DNA of 64,000 bases from Orthonyx spaldingii (Eukaryota > Chordata > Aves > Passeriformes > Orthonychidae), in NCBI GenBank assembly GCA_013397795.1, contig VZTJ01003574.1:770000-833999 (forward strand), read 5' to 3'. The notes beneath the pieces were generated by a model, which had not been told where the DNA came from, searched no databases, and was given only the letters and a program-made list of their open reading frames with translations. Numbering within the stretch: position 1 is the stretch's first letter; every line of letters starts with the position of its first letter. Shown here piece by piece: positions 61,101 to 64,000 of the stretch. The position numbers were made by a program, and so were the translations under genes.

Positions 61101-64000
61101 AGAATGCTGGAGATCATTAACTGCACATTCTCTCATGATTTTTTAATCTATTCTACTTAAACTTCTGATGTGGACAACAAGAAATAAATTATAACAATTT
61201 ATGAAGTCTCTGAAATGATAAAATGTCTTTTTTTTCTGAGTTATTACATTCTGTTCTTCATAACCCAGTGCCAAATGACAGCTGATTTATGGGGAGAATC
61301 AATTACTTCTCCCCAAGAAATAATTCAATCCATATCTTTTTTTTTCTTTCTCTATAGAAGACGTACTTGTACTGCCCTACAAACAAGTGTCCAAAACGTG
61401 ACATTCTTGAAGAACTCCAATATAAACGCGATTTGTGCTTTTACTTCCAGATTTACAGAAATAAATCCTAGGGAGAGTTCCCAGCACACCCAAGATTATC
61501 AGAGGCATATCTGGAATGCACTTTTTTTTGCAGAGACCACAAGTATTCAAACACAGTTCCTGGGACCTAAGGAAGCTCAGGCCACACAAGGATTGTCATG
61601 TAGAGCAACAGTGGTTACAAAACCTGGAGAAATGATGAGCTAGGAGACACAAAACTGGTGCCCTGCCAGGGGCTGTGTCTGCACCAGCAGCTGCGTGGGG
61701 TTGCAGACTGGAACTGCCGGTGCTGAGGACCCAGCACATGTGCCTGAGGGAATCTGACAAAGGATCAGCTCTGGTTTGATCCCACAGACTGACTGTGCAC
61801 TAATTTCTCAAGTGTATCTTCCTGTCCAGTTTCACATCACAATAAAATCCCAATTCATACAGGGTGGAAGTTCACAGTGTGAATCAAAAAGCACAGTGAG
61901 AGGGAGCCTTCAGAAGTGGCCTGCAAGTCTGAACTCCCCACCTATCACAGATAATCCAAAGGCTGTTATTTCATGCAGTACCTTAACAATCTCCTCGCCA
62001 CTGACATGTCTCAGTCTTCCCAGAATATCCATCACTCGGTCTGGGTAAGCTTTCCACTTGAGCAGGGCAAGCAGATCCACTGCAGAGAGAGGGAGGAAGA
62101 ACTAGAACCACACACAGAGGGAAGAATGGCAACCCCAGACCCAGCAGAGATTCACCACATTGCACTTCACCTCTTGTTGCAGTCCACAGTTCTTGGGAAA
62201 TGACACATATATATATATATATTTATTATATATATATAATGGAAAACAAGAAGGAAAACATGAAGTGAGTCAATACTGCTAATGGAAAAAGGAATGGAGG
62301 AATGGTAAAGTGCTTTAAAAAGAGTGAAGGCTGCATCTTCCCCTGTGTGACTTGACGCTGCACTTGGACAATCCACTCCTATCTGCCCGTGCTGTAGGGA
62401 CGTTGCTGTAAAAAAATCTTATTTACTCAGCAACTCTGTAAAAGCCAAACAAGACAAACTTTGGATTGTGTAGAAGTGCTAACTGAAGTTTTCTGCTCTC
62501 TTTCCTAATTCCTGCTGCCTTGGGCAGTTCTGAGGGATCAGCAACTCACCATTCTGGGTCAGTTTGGTAGAAGAGAGCTGTGTGGAGACTGAGAAGGTCT
62601 CTTTGGTGCTGCGCTGGAAGATGAGGCTGGAGGGGATGTTGGGGCAGCCGTTGTAATCCTCCTTGCAGCAGGGCAGCCCCAGGTAGAGCGCGTGGTTGTT
62701 GAACGTGCTGTTCTCATCACACTGCGGGGACAGCACAAGGGACAGGGTTGCACCTTGCCCATCTCATCCCACATGCCCACAGCCTATCAGCAGCTGCCCA
62801 ACAGTGCTTGTGTTGGGGTTTTTGTGGGTGCACACCAACACTTGTAAGGAAAAGCTGTGCTTAACCACCCTGGGGGCATGGACGTACCCAGAACAGACCC
62901 AGCTCTACAGAGTGGTCTCCAACCACTGCCTTGCTAGAACTCACCAGATCTTCCAACTGTAAACTTAGTGACTGAAAATTGTACTGAACAAATGAACCCA
63001 GGTGAATCAGCAGGAAGGAAAAACCCCAAAGCCCAAATCCCTTGCTGCAGGGCTGCCAAGCTGTGGCACTGCAGCACGAGGCATTTGAGTCCAGCACAAT
63101 GTCATCTTCCAAAGGCACGGAGCAATGCCTTAGGCTGGGAGAAGTGCTGAACGCTCATGAACACCAGCGTGTTTGAAGTCAAAATGGATGGGATTAACAG
63201 CAGATAAATCATCATCATCTGGATGGAAAAGGTGAACTGCACCTAGAATAGAAGGCTCTATTGAAACCATGTGATTTCGAATGTATAAAATTTTGAAACT
63301 ACTATTAATCTGTTCCTCACACACTTCTAATAAAGGGGGAGAAGGATAATGTAATGACCATTACTCATTTAAGTAATGAAGTAGAGATGAGCAGTGAAAA
63401 GTCTGCAGAGAACTGGTACCTTATAAACATAAAGCTCATGGATATCATCCGACAAGGTCGTGCCATCATCTCTCATCAATGGGGTGAATGCAAAACCAAA
63501 GAGCTTCTTTTCTCCCTTGTCTTTTGCTGCAGCAAGAAACAGAAAGAAGGAATTGTATTTGTACACACCCTGTCAATATATACAAGATTACTCACCAACT
63601 TCTCCCATGCCTAAAAGAAAACAAACAGCTTACAGAACAAACAACTTTTCTAATTCTAATTTCTTTTTTCTAATTCTATGTAAAGGACTGACAAGCTTCA
63701 AATCAAACACTGACATGCCAACGTAGCAAAATATAAACTGTTTATCTGGCAAAGAAAACACTCCACAGAAAATCACAACAAAAGAACAGCAGGGACAAAC
63801 ACAAAGTGCCCTCTGATCGTTCGTGAACTGATCGTTCACCGTTGGATAAATTCAGCAAAAGGCTGAATTCACTGCATTTCAGGCTGGCCCCTCTCTCCAC
63901 GCAGTGACAGCCTCACCCAGGTTTACACTGGCAATGGAAGGAGCTGGGGCTGAGCCCTGGGCGGGGGCACTCACTGGAGCAGTGGCGGAACTCGAAGCGC
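3691..64000 (-). CDS. DOCK3: DOCK3 (dedicator of cytokinesis 3 / MOCA), 3' three quarters of the gene, 39 exons
   Basis: DOCK3 is a large cytoplasmic guanine nucleotide exchange factor that activates Rac through its DHR-2 domain. It acts with ELMO and is mainly neuronal (family knowledge). The sequence shows 39 minus-strand exons whose phases join into one open frame of 4,681 coding bases ending in TAG at 3691-3693. The tail ends EEQARVAWEHGISEQ, matching the DOCK3 C-terminus and not that of DOCK4. DHR-1 is partial (w1-w3), followed by the helical middle region (w4-w21), DHR-2 (w22-w31) and the Ser/Pro-rich tail (w32-w39). The gene continues past 64000, so the promoter, start codon, SH3 domain and the start of DHR-1 are not in the window. 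The coordinates given are the genomic span; coding parts are listed exon by exon. Confidence 0.96.
4681..4763 (-). CDS. DOCK3: DOCK3 exon w38, tail with PPALPAR motif
   Basis: An 83-nt exon, phase 1 in (CATTGCAG|GA), phase 0 out (AAG|GTAATGG). It reads GHYSLHFDAFHHQLSDAPPA and ends LPARTLRK. PPALPAR is a PxxP SH3-ligand-like motif shared with human DOCK3. Confidence 0.94.
5337..5459 (-). CDS. DOCK3: DOCK3 cassette exon w37 (DOCK4-like, possibly alternative)
   Basis: A 123-nt exon (41 codons), phase 1 on both sides, from ATCCTTCAG|CT to CATG|GTAAGG. With the G of w36 it reads AVPAAPSSWSLDSGSREALP and later APPVPPRSLPH. This parallels DOCK4 EKAVNPTPSSWSLDSG and its PPVPPRP SH3-ligand motif, which supports a real ancestral exon. 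Human canonical DOCK3, as I remember it, joins w36 directly to w38 (AEKGHYSLHF). Inclusion or skipping both keep the frame. Confidence 0.8.
5460..8809 (-). other. DOCK3: intron w36-w37 (3.35 kb)
   Basis: AT-rich intron with homopolymer runs, including T14 at 6539-6552. No repeat family or extra exon was recognised. If w37 is skipped, the intron extends down to 4764. Confidence 0.7.
8810..8897 (-). CDS. DOCK3: DOCK3 exon w36, tail
   Basis: An 88-nt exon, phase 0 in (TTAG|CCTCCA), phase 1 out (AAAG|GTACTCC). It encodes PPNFQRALIQQMIGPCKPCS and ends DPNLSVAEK. It is found only by frame-aware reading, since long ORFs here are on the other strand. The split codon becomes Ala if w37 is included or Gly if w37 is skipped. 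Confidence 0.93.
9792..9910 (-). CDS. DOCK3: DOCK3 exon w35, tail
   Basis: A 119-nt exon, phase 1 in (GTTTACAG|GC), phase 0 out (CAG|GTAGCA). It reads GSPSLPDKYRHSREMMMLLP and then SSAMYPAAIMENGQ, matching the DOCK3 segment LPDKYRHAREMM. It sits alone between introns of 0.9 and 5.4 kb. Confidence 0.95.
12133..12166 (+). repeat. 18-bp tandem duplication
   Basis: AATATATGGATTCTTG occurs at 12133-12148 and again at 12151-12166, period 18, two copies. Confidence 0.9.
13470..13500 (+). repeat. A-rich tract
   Basis: Two A runs (the longer of 18) separated by GG. No retroposon body was recognised next to it. Confidence 0.8.
15317..15449 (-). CDS. DOCK3: DOCK3 exon w34, Ser/Pro-rich tail, 5' boundary uncertain
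   Basis: The exon ends at CGAG|GTAAGC in phase 1 and encodes SVTNVSVLSLPQASP and later STHSAPSQMINSAPSSAR. The frame stays open through LVYPKPRYQG, as in human DOCK3, so the ancestral exon should end at 15464. The bases there are TGCAA, not TGCAG. I chose the in-frame acceptor CCCTAAG|CCC (exon end 15449). A second in-frame choice is TTACCCCAG|GCT (exon end 15398), which has a strong pyrimidine tract and would give a DOCK4-like MQASPS joint. Confidence 0.75.
15571..15592. repeat. 22-bp palindrome
   Basis: CACTGTTAAC and GTTAACAGTG are perfect 10-bp inverted arms with a 2-base spacer. It lies about 110 bases upstream of the w34 acceptors in transcript order. Confidence 0.85.
15950..16085 (-). 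CDS. DOCK3: DOCK3 exon w33, Ser-rich tail
   Basis: A 136-nt exon, phase 2 in (TTCCAG|C), phase 0 out (CAG|GTACAG). It encodes PLNLLGSVRHSSSSLSSHTS and ends GETAEDMYHMQ. It matches DOCK3; the acidic/Met stretch MYHMQ corresponds to VFNMQ of DOCK4. Confidence 0.94.
16892..17013 (-). CDS. DOCK3: DOCK3 exon w32, start of Ser/Pro-rich tail
   Basis: A 122-nt exon, phase 0 in (CTCTGCAG|GAG), phase 2 out (CACAG|GTACCC). It encodes ELPGLDKLSPACSGSSTPRS and later GPMSPESIKLLHRH. From here the protein is low-complexity, rich in Ser and Pro, and likely disordered; several SP/TP sites are visible. Confidence 0.95.
17433..17549 (-). CDS. DOCK3: DOCK3 exon w31, end of DHR-2
   Basis: A 117-nt exon (39 codons), phase 0 on both sides, from TTCACAG|GTACAT to CAC|GTAAGCC. 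It encodes VHVLGVGLAVHEKFVHPEMR and ends QFQMMRSSLYH. The last helices of DHR-2 finish about here. Confidence 0.96.
17550..18810 (-). other. DOCK3: intron w30-w31 (1.3 kb) with a MIR-like fossil
   Basis: Contains the MIR-like segment at about 18140-18280. The rest is unremarkable AT-rich sequence. Confidence 0.65.
18140..18280 (+). repeat. MIR-like SINE fossil (weaker)
   Basis: The segment has TTAATCTTCAAACATCTCCT, then GATAAGCATTATTTTACAGA and GGGGAATCTGAAATGC, in the order of the MIR core (TTAATCCTCACAACAACCCT and ATTTTACAGATGAGGAAACT). It is more diverged than the copy at 47290. The ends are approximate. Confidence 0.6.
18811..18894 (-). CDS. DOCK3: DOCK3 exon w30, DHR-2 lobe C
   Basis: An 84-nt exon (28 codons), phase 0 on both sides, from CTGCAG|GCC to CAG|GTACTA. 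It encodes AFFDKDYITKHPGDAEKITQ and ends LKELMQEQ. Confidence 0.96.
19867..20046 (-). CDS. DOCK3: DOCK3 exon w29, DHR-2 lobe C with nucleotide-sensor region
   Basis: A 180-nt exon (60 codons), phase 0 on both sides, from TTTGAG|GTTGAA to GAG|GTGAGCC. It encodes VEVSPLENAIQVVENKNQEL and later MCLNGVIDAAVNGGIARYQE. By alignment with DOCK2 and DOCK9 structures (family knowledge), the Val of AAVNGG (codon at 19894-19896) is the alpha-10 insert residue that helps expel GDP and Mg2+ from the GTPase. It is intact, so the encoded exchange domain looks functional. Confidence 0.97.
20503..20589 (-). CDS. DOCK3: DOCK3 exon w28, DHR-2 lobe B/C
   Basis: An 87-nt exon (29 codons), phase 0 on both sides, from TTGCAG|AGC to CTG|GTAACA. 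It encodes SLWIERTTLTLTHSLPGISR and ends WFEVERREL, a core DOCKER sequence. Confidence 0.97.
21123..21289 (-). CDS. DOCK3: DOCK3 exon w27, DHR-2 lobe B
   Basis: A 167-nt exon, phase 1 in (TTCCCAG|AT), phase 0 out (AAG|GTAGAAG). It encodes LQIYAVTPIPDNIDVLQMDR, then SFYRVNNIRKFRYDRPFHKG, ending DKENEFK. DMDRV/PDRIKSFYRVNN-type residues separate DOCK3 from the corresponding DOCK4 sequence. Confidence 0.97.
21991..22132 (-). CDS. DOCK3: DOCK3 exon w26, DHR-2 lobe B
   Basis: A 142-nt exon, phase 0 in (TTGCAG|AAC), phase 1 out (CAGT|GTATCC). It encodes NKEYVCRGHDYERLEAFQQR and later AIAMQHPNHPDDSILQCDAQ. The trailing T joins AT of w27 to make Tyr (QYLQIYAV). Confidence 0.96.
22133..25939 (-). other. 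DOCK3: intron w25-w26 (3.8 kb) with CR1
   Basis: Contains a 5'-truncated CR1 LINE at about 24600-24967 in plus orientation, antisense to DOCK3. Nothing else was recognised. Confidence 0.7.
24600..24967 (+). mobile_element. CR1 LINE, 5'-truncated 3' end
   Basis: The typical end of an avian CR1: GGGGAGGTTGAGGTTGGACA, then GGTTGGACTCGATGATCTTG, GAGGTCTTTTCCAACC, and a terminal octamer repeat GATTCTGTGATTCTG. Only the last 370 bases or so are present, as is usual for CR1, so there is no intact ORF. It lies antisense to DOCK3. This is the main clue to a bird or reptile source. Confidence 0.9.
25940..26044 (-). CDS. DOCK3: DOCK3 exon w25, DHR-2
   Basis: A 105-nt exon (35 codons), phase 0 on both sides, from CTCCACAG|AAA to CGG|GTAAGCC. 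It encodes KMEATYYDNIMEQQRLEPEF and then FRVGFYGRKFPFFLR, the strongly conserved DOCK motif at the lobe A/B transition. Confidence 0.97.
26045..27633 (-). other. DOCK3: intron w24-w25 (1.6 kb)
   Basis: AT-rich intron with a short TG dinucleotide run at 27396-27409. No other feature was recognised. Confidence 0.65.
27634..27720 (-). CDS. DOCK3: DOCK3 exon w24, DHR-2 lobe A
   Basis: An 87-nt exon (29 codons), phase 0 on both sides, from CCCCGCAG|AGC to CGG|GTAAGTGG. It encodes SWEFGIPLCRELALQYESLY and ends DYQSLSWIR. A 4.7-kb intron separates it from w23. Confidence 0.96.
27721..32376 (-). other. DOCK3: intron w23-w24 (4.7 kb)
   Basis: Long AT-rich intron. On the plus strand at 30576-30887 is a 103-codon ORF that starts with a signal-peptide-like stretch and is Cys-rich; it is treated as a finding, not a gene. 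No transposon was recognised. Confidence 0.65.
32377..32525 (-). CDS. DOCK3: DOCK3 exon w23, DHR-2 lobe A
   Basis: A 149-nt exon, phase 1 in (TTCCTACAG|AG), phase 0 out (AAG|GTATGCC). It encodes EAAFTLLLYCELLQWEDRPL, then HYPSQSEWQRKEGLC, ending IIHYFNKGK. The match to DOCK3 is near complete. Confidence 0.96.
32917..33038 (+). repeat. imperfect tandem duplication containing an N
   Basis: Two copies of a unit that begins TCTTGCTCTAAATTTCAT, runs through a long T tract and ends GATTCATCTTC; period 67 (starts at 32917 and 32984). A single undetermined base is at 32977, at the end of copy one. This may be an assembly join rather than real DNA. Confidence 0.85.
33279..33372 (-). CDS. DOCK3: DOCK3 exon w22, start of DHR-2 (lobe A)
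   Basis: A 94-nt exon, phase 0 in (TTCCACAG|AAT), phase 1 out (ACAG|GTGAGGG). It encodes NFYKSEINKEEMYIRYIHKL and ends AENYT. These are the first helices of DHR-2; in DOCK proteins lobe A forms the dimer surface (family knowledge). Confidence 0.96.
33598..33735 (+). mobile_element. CR1 LINE fragment (older)
   Basis: CR1-like 3' segments occur in order: CTGGACACAGCCCTGAGCAG, CCTGACCTATCTGGCCCTGC, and AAGCCTCCAGAGGATCC, which aligns with the CR1 motif GACCTCCAGAGGTCCC. It is diverged and lacks the octamer tail. It lies between w21 and w22. Confidence 0.7.
33846..33906 (-). CDS. DOCK3: DOCK3 exon w21 (61 nt), boundary of DHR-2
   Basis: A 61-nt exon, phase 2 in (TTCTTAG|G), phase 0 out (ATG|GTAAAG). 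It encodes DCMKGDETENKKIGCTVNLM. Counting back from the human protein length, DHR-2 starts at about this point. Confidence 0.95.
33907..35592 (-). other. DOCK3: intron w20-w21 (1.7 kb)
   Basis: AT-rich intron with a short GT/TA run near 35058-35075 and a C-rich patch near 34710-34770. Nothing coding was recognised. Confidence 0.6.
35593..35688 (-). CDS. DOCK3: DOCK3 exon w20, end of helical middle region
   Basis: A 96-nt exon, phase 2 on both sides, from AAACAG|T to TACAG|GTACCTGG. It encodes LLEKIEQETWRETGISFVTS and ends VTRLMERLLDY. It lies shortly before DHR-2. Confidence 0.95.
35811..35837 (-). CDS. DOCK3: DOCK3 microexon w19 (27 nt)
   Basis: A 27-nt exon between AGTAG and CAG|GTAAGATGG, phase 2 on both sides. 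It encodes TQLFGPYP within LTQLFGPYPS, a segment present in human DOCK3 and, as IPLFGPYPS, in DOCK4 (recalled). Skipping it would remove nine residues without a frameshift. The intron to w20 is only 122 nt. Gene finders easily miss it. Confidence 0.93.
35838..37652 (-). other. DOCK3: intron w18-w19 (1.8 kb)
   Basis: No recognised repeat or exon. A 119-codon minus-strand frame (37107-37466) lacks splice context or familiar motifs. Confidence 0.6.
37653..37738 (-). CDS. DOCK3: DOCK3 exon w18, helical middle region
   Basis: An 86-nt exon, phase 0 in (CTGCAG|GTGGAA), phase 2 out (CTGCT|GTAAGC). It encodes VEAELIDKLDSLVSEGKG and then DENYRELFSL plus two bases of Leu completed by the microexon w19. 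Confidence 0.95.
37739..39985 (-). other. DOCK3: intron w17-w18 (2.2 kb)
   Basis: AT-rich intron with an AAT-type simple repeat near 39013-39040. Nothing else was recognised. Confidence 0.6.
39986..40134 (-). CDS. DOCK3: DOCK3 exon w17, helical middle region
   Basis: A 149-nt exon, phase 1 in, phase 0 out (CAG|GTGAGGG). It reads GEHKIHFIPGMIGPFLGVTL and later PIFHDMMDWEQRKNGNFKQ. The exon opens with GTGAGC straight after the acceptor ACAG, so the junction also looks like a donor. Confidence 0.96.
40135..41510 (-). other. DOCK3: intron w16-w17 (1.4 kb)
   Basis: Unremarkable AT-rich intron; no repeat family or extra exon was recognised. Confidence 0.6.
41511..41569 (-). CDS. DOCK3: DOCK3 exon w16 (59 nt), helical middle region
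   Basis: A short 59-nt exon, phase 2 in (CTCTCAG|G), phase 1 out (CTGG|GTAAGTC). It encodes YGDMRVMMAYELFSMWQNL. Its split ends make Lys with w15 and Gly with w17. Confidence 0.95.
41843..41943 (-). CDS. DOCK3: DOCK3 exon w15, helical middle region
   Basis: A 101-nt exon, phase 0 in (GTCACAG|GTGTGG), phase 2 out (GGATAA|GTAAGG). It encodes VWNSYFSLAVLFINQPSLQL and then ENATPPKRKKILD. The segment ENATPPKR differs from the remembered mammalian sequence, a local divergence inside a conserved exon. Confidence 0.94.
42844..42919 (-). CDS. DOCK3: DOCK3 exon w14, helical middle region
   Basis: A 76-nt exon, phase 2 in (GGCTGCAG|T), phase 0 out (AAA|GTAAGA). It encodes IIVTTVQYLSSALHKNFTET and ends DFDFK. 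Confidence 0.95.
42920..44412 (-). other. DOCK3: intron w13-w14 (1.5 kb)
   Basis: A locally GC-richer patch at about 44100-44200 breaks the AT-rich background. It carries no recognisable gene or repeat family. Confidence 0.6.
44413..44507 (-). CDS. DOCK3: DOCK3 exon w13, helical middle region
   Basis: A 95-nt exon, phase 0 in (TGACAG|GAGTTC), phase 2 out (AGCAA|GTAAGT). It encodes EFLLKIFCVFRNLMKMSVF and then PRDWMVMRLLTS, with the split Asn completed by w14. Confidence 0.95.
44508..46572 (-). other. DOCK3: intron w12-w13 (2.1 kb)
   Basis: AT-rich; a 143-codon plus-strand frame (46002-46433) has no familiar motif and was rejected. No repeat family was recognised. Confidence 0.6.
46573..46671 (-). 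CDS. DOCK3: DOCK3 exon w12, helical middle region
   Basis: A 99-nt exon (33 codons), phase 0 on both sides, from CAACAG|GGAGAA to AAG|GTACAG. It encodes GEYVSCLLSLLRQMSDTHFQ and ends NFQSKDELK, matching DOCK3 closely. Confidence 0.95.
46672..48681 (-). other. DOCK3: intron w11-w12 (2.0 kb) with a MIR-like fossil
   Basis: Contains the clearer of two MIR-like fossils (about 47290-47470, plus strand). Overlapping ORFs of about 117 codons on both strands there come from the repeat, not from genes. Confidence 0.65.
47290..47470 (+). repeat. MIR-like SINE fossil
   Basis: The sequence follows the MIR core and 3' order: CCCCCATTTTACAAATCTGA, then GCACAGAGAAGTTAAGCAAT, CTGTCCAAGAGAACAAGCAA, and GACTGCCAGTCCC. 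This matches the MIR pattern of CCCATTTTACAGATGAGGAA, CACAGAGAGGTTAAGTAACT and TGCCCAAGGTCACACAGC. The ends are approximate. Confidence 0.75.
48682..48828 (-). CDS. DOCK3: DOCK3 exon w11 with two in-frame donors
   Basis: A 147-nt exon (49 codons), phase 0 on both sides. It begins EGDVVEEVEMMVESLLDVLL after GCTGTAG. The distal donor ACT|GTTAGT gives the full form ending VRGQRCPQCTAEIT, which is what I recall for human DOCK3. A closer match to the donor consensus, GCG|GTAAGAG, lies inside and would end the exon at 48724, removing 14 residues including the CPQC pair without changing frame. Both forms are possible from the sequence. Confidence 0.93.
49783..49910 (-). CDS. DOCK3: DOCK3 exon w10, helical middle region
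   Basis: A 128-nt exon, phase 1 in (TTCATTCAG|AG), phase 0 out (TTG|GTAAACC). It reads ESRRILLPVVLHHIHLHL across the junction and ends IFSIIKTSSL. Conserved in DOCK3 and DOCK4. Confidence 0.95.
50810..51002 (-). CDS. DOCK3: DOCK3 exon w9, helical middle region (GC-rich)
   Basis: The longest exon upstream of the last one at 193 nt; phase 0 in (CCCGCAG|GCC), phase 1 out (TCGG|GTGAGCC). It encodes AALLNSFPAIFDELLQMF through DVVKLQSIARTVDSRLFSFS. It is strikingly GC- and CpG-rich while its introns are AT-rich. The long plus-strand frames here reflect low stop density in GC-rich antisense sequence. Confidence 0.96.
51003..54480 (-). other. DOCK3: intron w8-w9 (3.5 kb) with possible cryptic exon
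   Basis: Has a strongly pyrimidine-rich plus strand at about 51700-52050 and a GC-rich island at about 53170-53270 that carries a candidate 87-nt exon (see separate entry). No known repeat was recognised. Confidence 0.6.
53155..53241 (-). other. DOCK3: candidate cryptic cassette exon in intron w8-w9
   Basis: On the minus strand a pyrimidine-rich stretch ends in CCCCGTAG, followed by 87 bases open in phase 0 and then a consensus GTAAGT donor. It would insert 29 residues (ASQPGGQASGAGTGAPQ and more) between w8 and w9 without a frameshift. I know no such segment in human DOCK3. It lies in a GC-rich patch inside an AT-rich intron and may be chance. Confidence 0.25.
54481..54651 (-). CDS. DOCK3: DOCK3 exon w8, helical middle region
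   Basis: A 171-nt exon (57 codons), phase 0 on both sides. It starts ALEYLFKFIVQSRILYSRAT after CTCCTTAAG and ends SSETLIFTQ. The donor is CAG|GTTTGC, weaker than most in this gene. The residues agree with human DOCK3 almost throughout. Confidence 0.95.
55891..55934. repeat. inverted repeat, 18-bp arms, 8-nt loop
   Basis: Arms 55891-55908 and 55917-55934 are reverse complements at 17 of 18 positions; the one mismatch could be a G-U pair if the minus strand is transcribed. The loop is 55909-55916. Function unknown. Confidence 0.9.
57581..57597 (+). repeat. poly(A) run of 17
   Basis: Homopolymer in the w7-w8 intron. No retroposed sequence was recognised on its 5' side. Confidence 0.85.
58634..58715 (-). 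CDS. DOCK3: DOCK3 exon w7, helical middle region
   Basis: An 82-nt exon, phase 2 in (TTCCCCAG|G), phase 0 out (AGG|GTAGGTG). It encodes ELIRCLKWYMDRSAELV and ends RQDHIQEAMR. It is GC-rich compared with the AT-rich introns around it. Confidence 0.95.
58716..60009 (-). other. DOCK3: intron w6-w7 (1.3 kb)
   Basis: AT-rich intron with an A13 run near 59769-59782. No repeat family was recognised. Confidence 0.6.
60010..60110 (-). CDS. DOCK3: DOCK3 exon w6, helical middle region
   Basis: A 101-nt exon, phase 0 in (CCCCAG|GTGTTC), phase 2 out (TACAA|GTAGGT). It encodes VFIINLLRDSKYFHFRPVMD and ends KHFAGALAY plus two bases of Lys. A long plus-strand frame over the same bases is an antisense shadow. 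Confidence 0.95.
60459..60542 (-). CDS. DOCK3: DOCK3 exon w5, helical middle region
   Basis: An 84-nt exon (28 codons), phase 0 on both sides, from ATTTTAG|TTCCTA to CTG|GTAAGC. It encodes FLQDILDTLFVVLDDNTEKY and then GLLVFQSL, near identical to human DOCK3 as remembered. Confidence 0.95.
60543..61981 (-). other. DOCK3: intron w4-w5 (1.4 kb)
   Basis: AT-rich intron; a 142-codon plus-strand frame (61215-61643) has no recognisable motif. No repeat family was recognised. Confidence 0.6.
61982..62079 (-). CDS. DOCK3: DOCK3 exon w4, helical middle region
   Basis: A 98-nt exon, phase 1 in (TCTCTGCAG), phase 0 out (AAG|GTACTG). It encodes VDLLALLKWKAYPDR and then MDILGRLRHVSGEEIVK, the start of the all-helical region that links DHR-1 to DHR-2 in the DOCK-A/B group. 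Confidence 0.95.
62207..62240. repeat. TA dinucleotide microsatellite
   Basis: Alternating AT interrupted once by TTTATT. Simple repeat in the intron between w3 and w4. Confidence 0.85.
62550..62721 (-). CDS. DOCK3: DOCK3 exon w3, end of DHR-1 domain
   Basis: A 172-nt exon, phase 0 in (CCGCAG|TGTGAT), phase 1 out (AATG|GTGAGT). It begins CDENSTFNNHALYLGLPCC and ends SSTKLTQN. By alignment with remembered human DOCK3 the DHR-1 domain ends inside this exon. The trailing G joins TG of w4 to make Val. Confidence 0.96.
63420..63526 (-). CDS. DOCK3: DOCK3 exon w2, DHR-1 domain
   Basis: A 107-nt exon entering in phase 1 after CTTGCTGCAG and leaving in phase 0 at AAG|GTACCA. It encodes KDKGEKKLFGFAFTPLMR and continues to HELYVYK. 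This is the well-conserved C-terminal half of the DHR-1 C2 fold that binds phosphoinositides at the membrane (family knowledge). Confidence 0.95.
63975..64000 (-). CDS. DOCK3: DOCK3 exon w1 (partial, cut by window edge)
   Basis: The last 26 bases of an exon whose 5' part lies beyond 64000. It reads RFEFRHCS and then one base (A) of a split codon before a GTGAGTGCC donor. The residues match the DHR-1 (C2-like, phosphoinositide-binding) domain of DOCK3/DOCK4. The split A joins CA of w2 to make Thr, giving CSTKDKGEKK across the junction. Confidence 0.9.

Noticed and set aside
3691..64000. Assignment to DOCK4 instead of DOCK3
   Set aside because: The sequence keeps DOCK3-specific segments (LQMDRVPDRIKSFYRVNN, VHVLGVGLAVHEKFVHPEMR, LPDKYRHSREMM and the EEQARVAWEHG end) that differ from DOCK4; only w37 and the w34 edge look DOCK4-like.
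3691..64000. Processed pseudogene or decayed copy
   Set aside because: Introns are present, all 39 exons keep frame and the DHR-2 sensor region is intact; only the w34 acceptor is abnormal.

Overview
This is a vertebrate nuclear window, most likely from a bird. It holds one large protein-coding gene, DOCK3, on the minus strand. The bird assignment rests on a 5'-truncated CR1 LINE tail ending in repeated ATTCTGTG-type octamers (about 24600-24967), a second CR1 fragment (about 33598-33735), and compact introns. I see no operons, CRISPR arrays, phage genes or other prokaryotic features.

I placed 39 exons (named w1-w39 here, in transcript order from high to low coordinate) by reading splice sites and translation. 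w1 runs off the right edge at 64000 and w39 carries the stop codon at 3691-3693. Every junction has a GT donor and, with one exception (w34), an obvious AG acceptor. All phases add up to one frame: 4,681 coding bases, which is 1,559 residues plus stop with the w37 cassette exon, or 1,518 without it. Against the roughly 2,030-residue human DOCK3 this is about the last three quarters. The SH3 domain and the first part of DHR-1 lie outside, beyond 64000.

Layout of the protein: w1-w3 are the end of the DHR-1/C2 lipid-binding domain. w4-w21 are the helical middle region. w22-w31 (33372 down to 17433) are the DHR-2/DOCKER domain that catalyses nucleotide exchange on Rac. w32-w39 are the Ser/Pro-rich tail with PxxP SH3-ligand motifs. 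Below 3691 is the 3' UTR and flank, with several candidate polyadenylation signals. MANF is the expected next gene if synteny with human holds, but I do not see it.

The window is not a new multi-gene system. The items most worth checking are: a frame-preserving tail exon (w37) that matches a DOCK4 exon and is absent from human DOCK3 as I remember it; an apparently lost splice acceptor at w34 with two in-frame substitutes; a possible unannotated 87-nt exon at 53155-53241; tandem alternative donors at w11 that add or remove a CxxC segment; a 27-nt microexon; a 17/18-matched 18-bp hairpin; two likely MIR fossils; and a near-duplicate around a single N that looks like an assembly seam.
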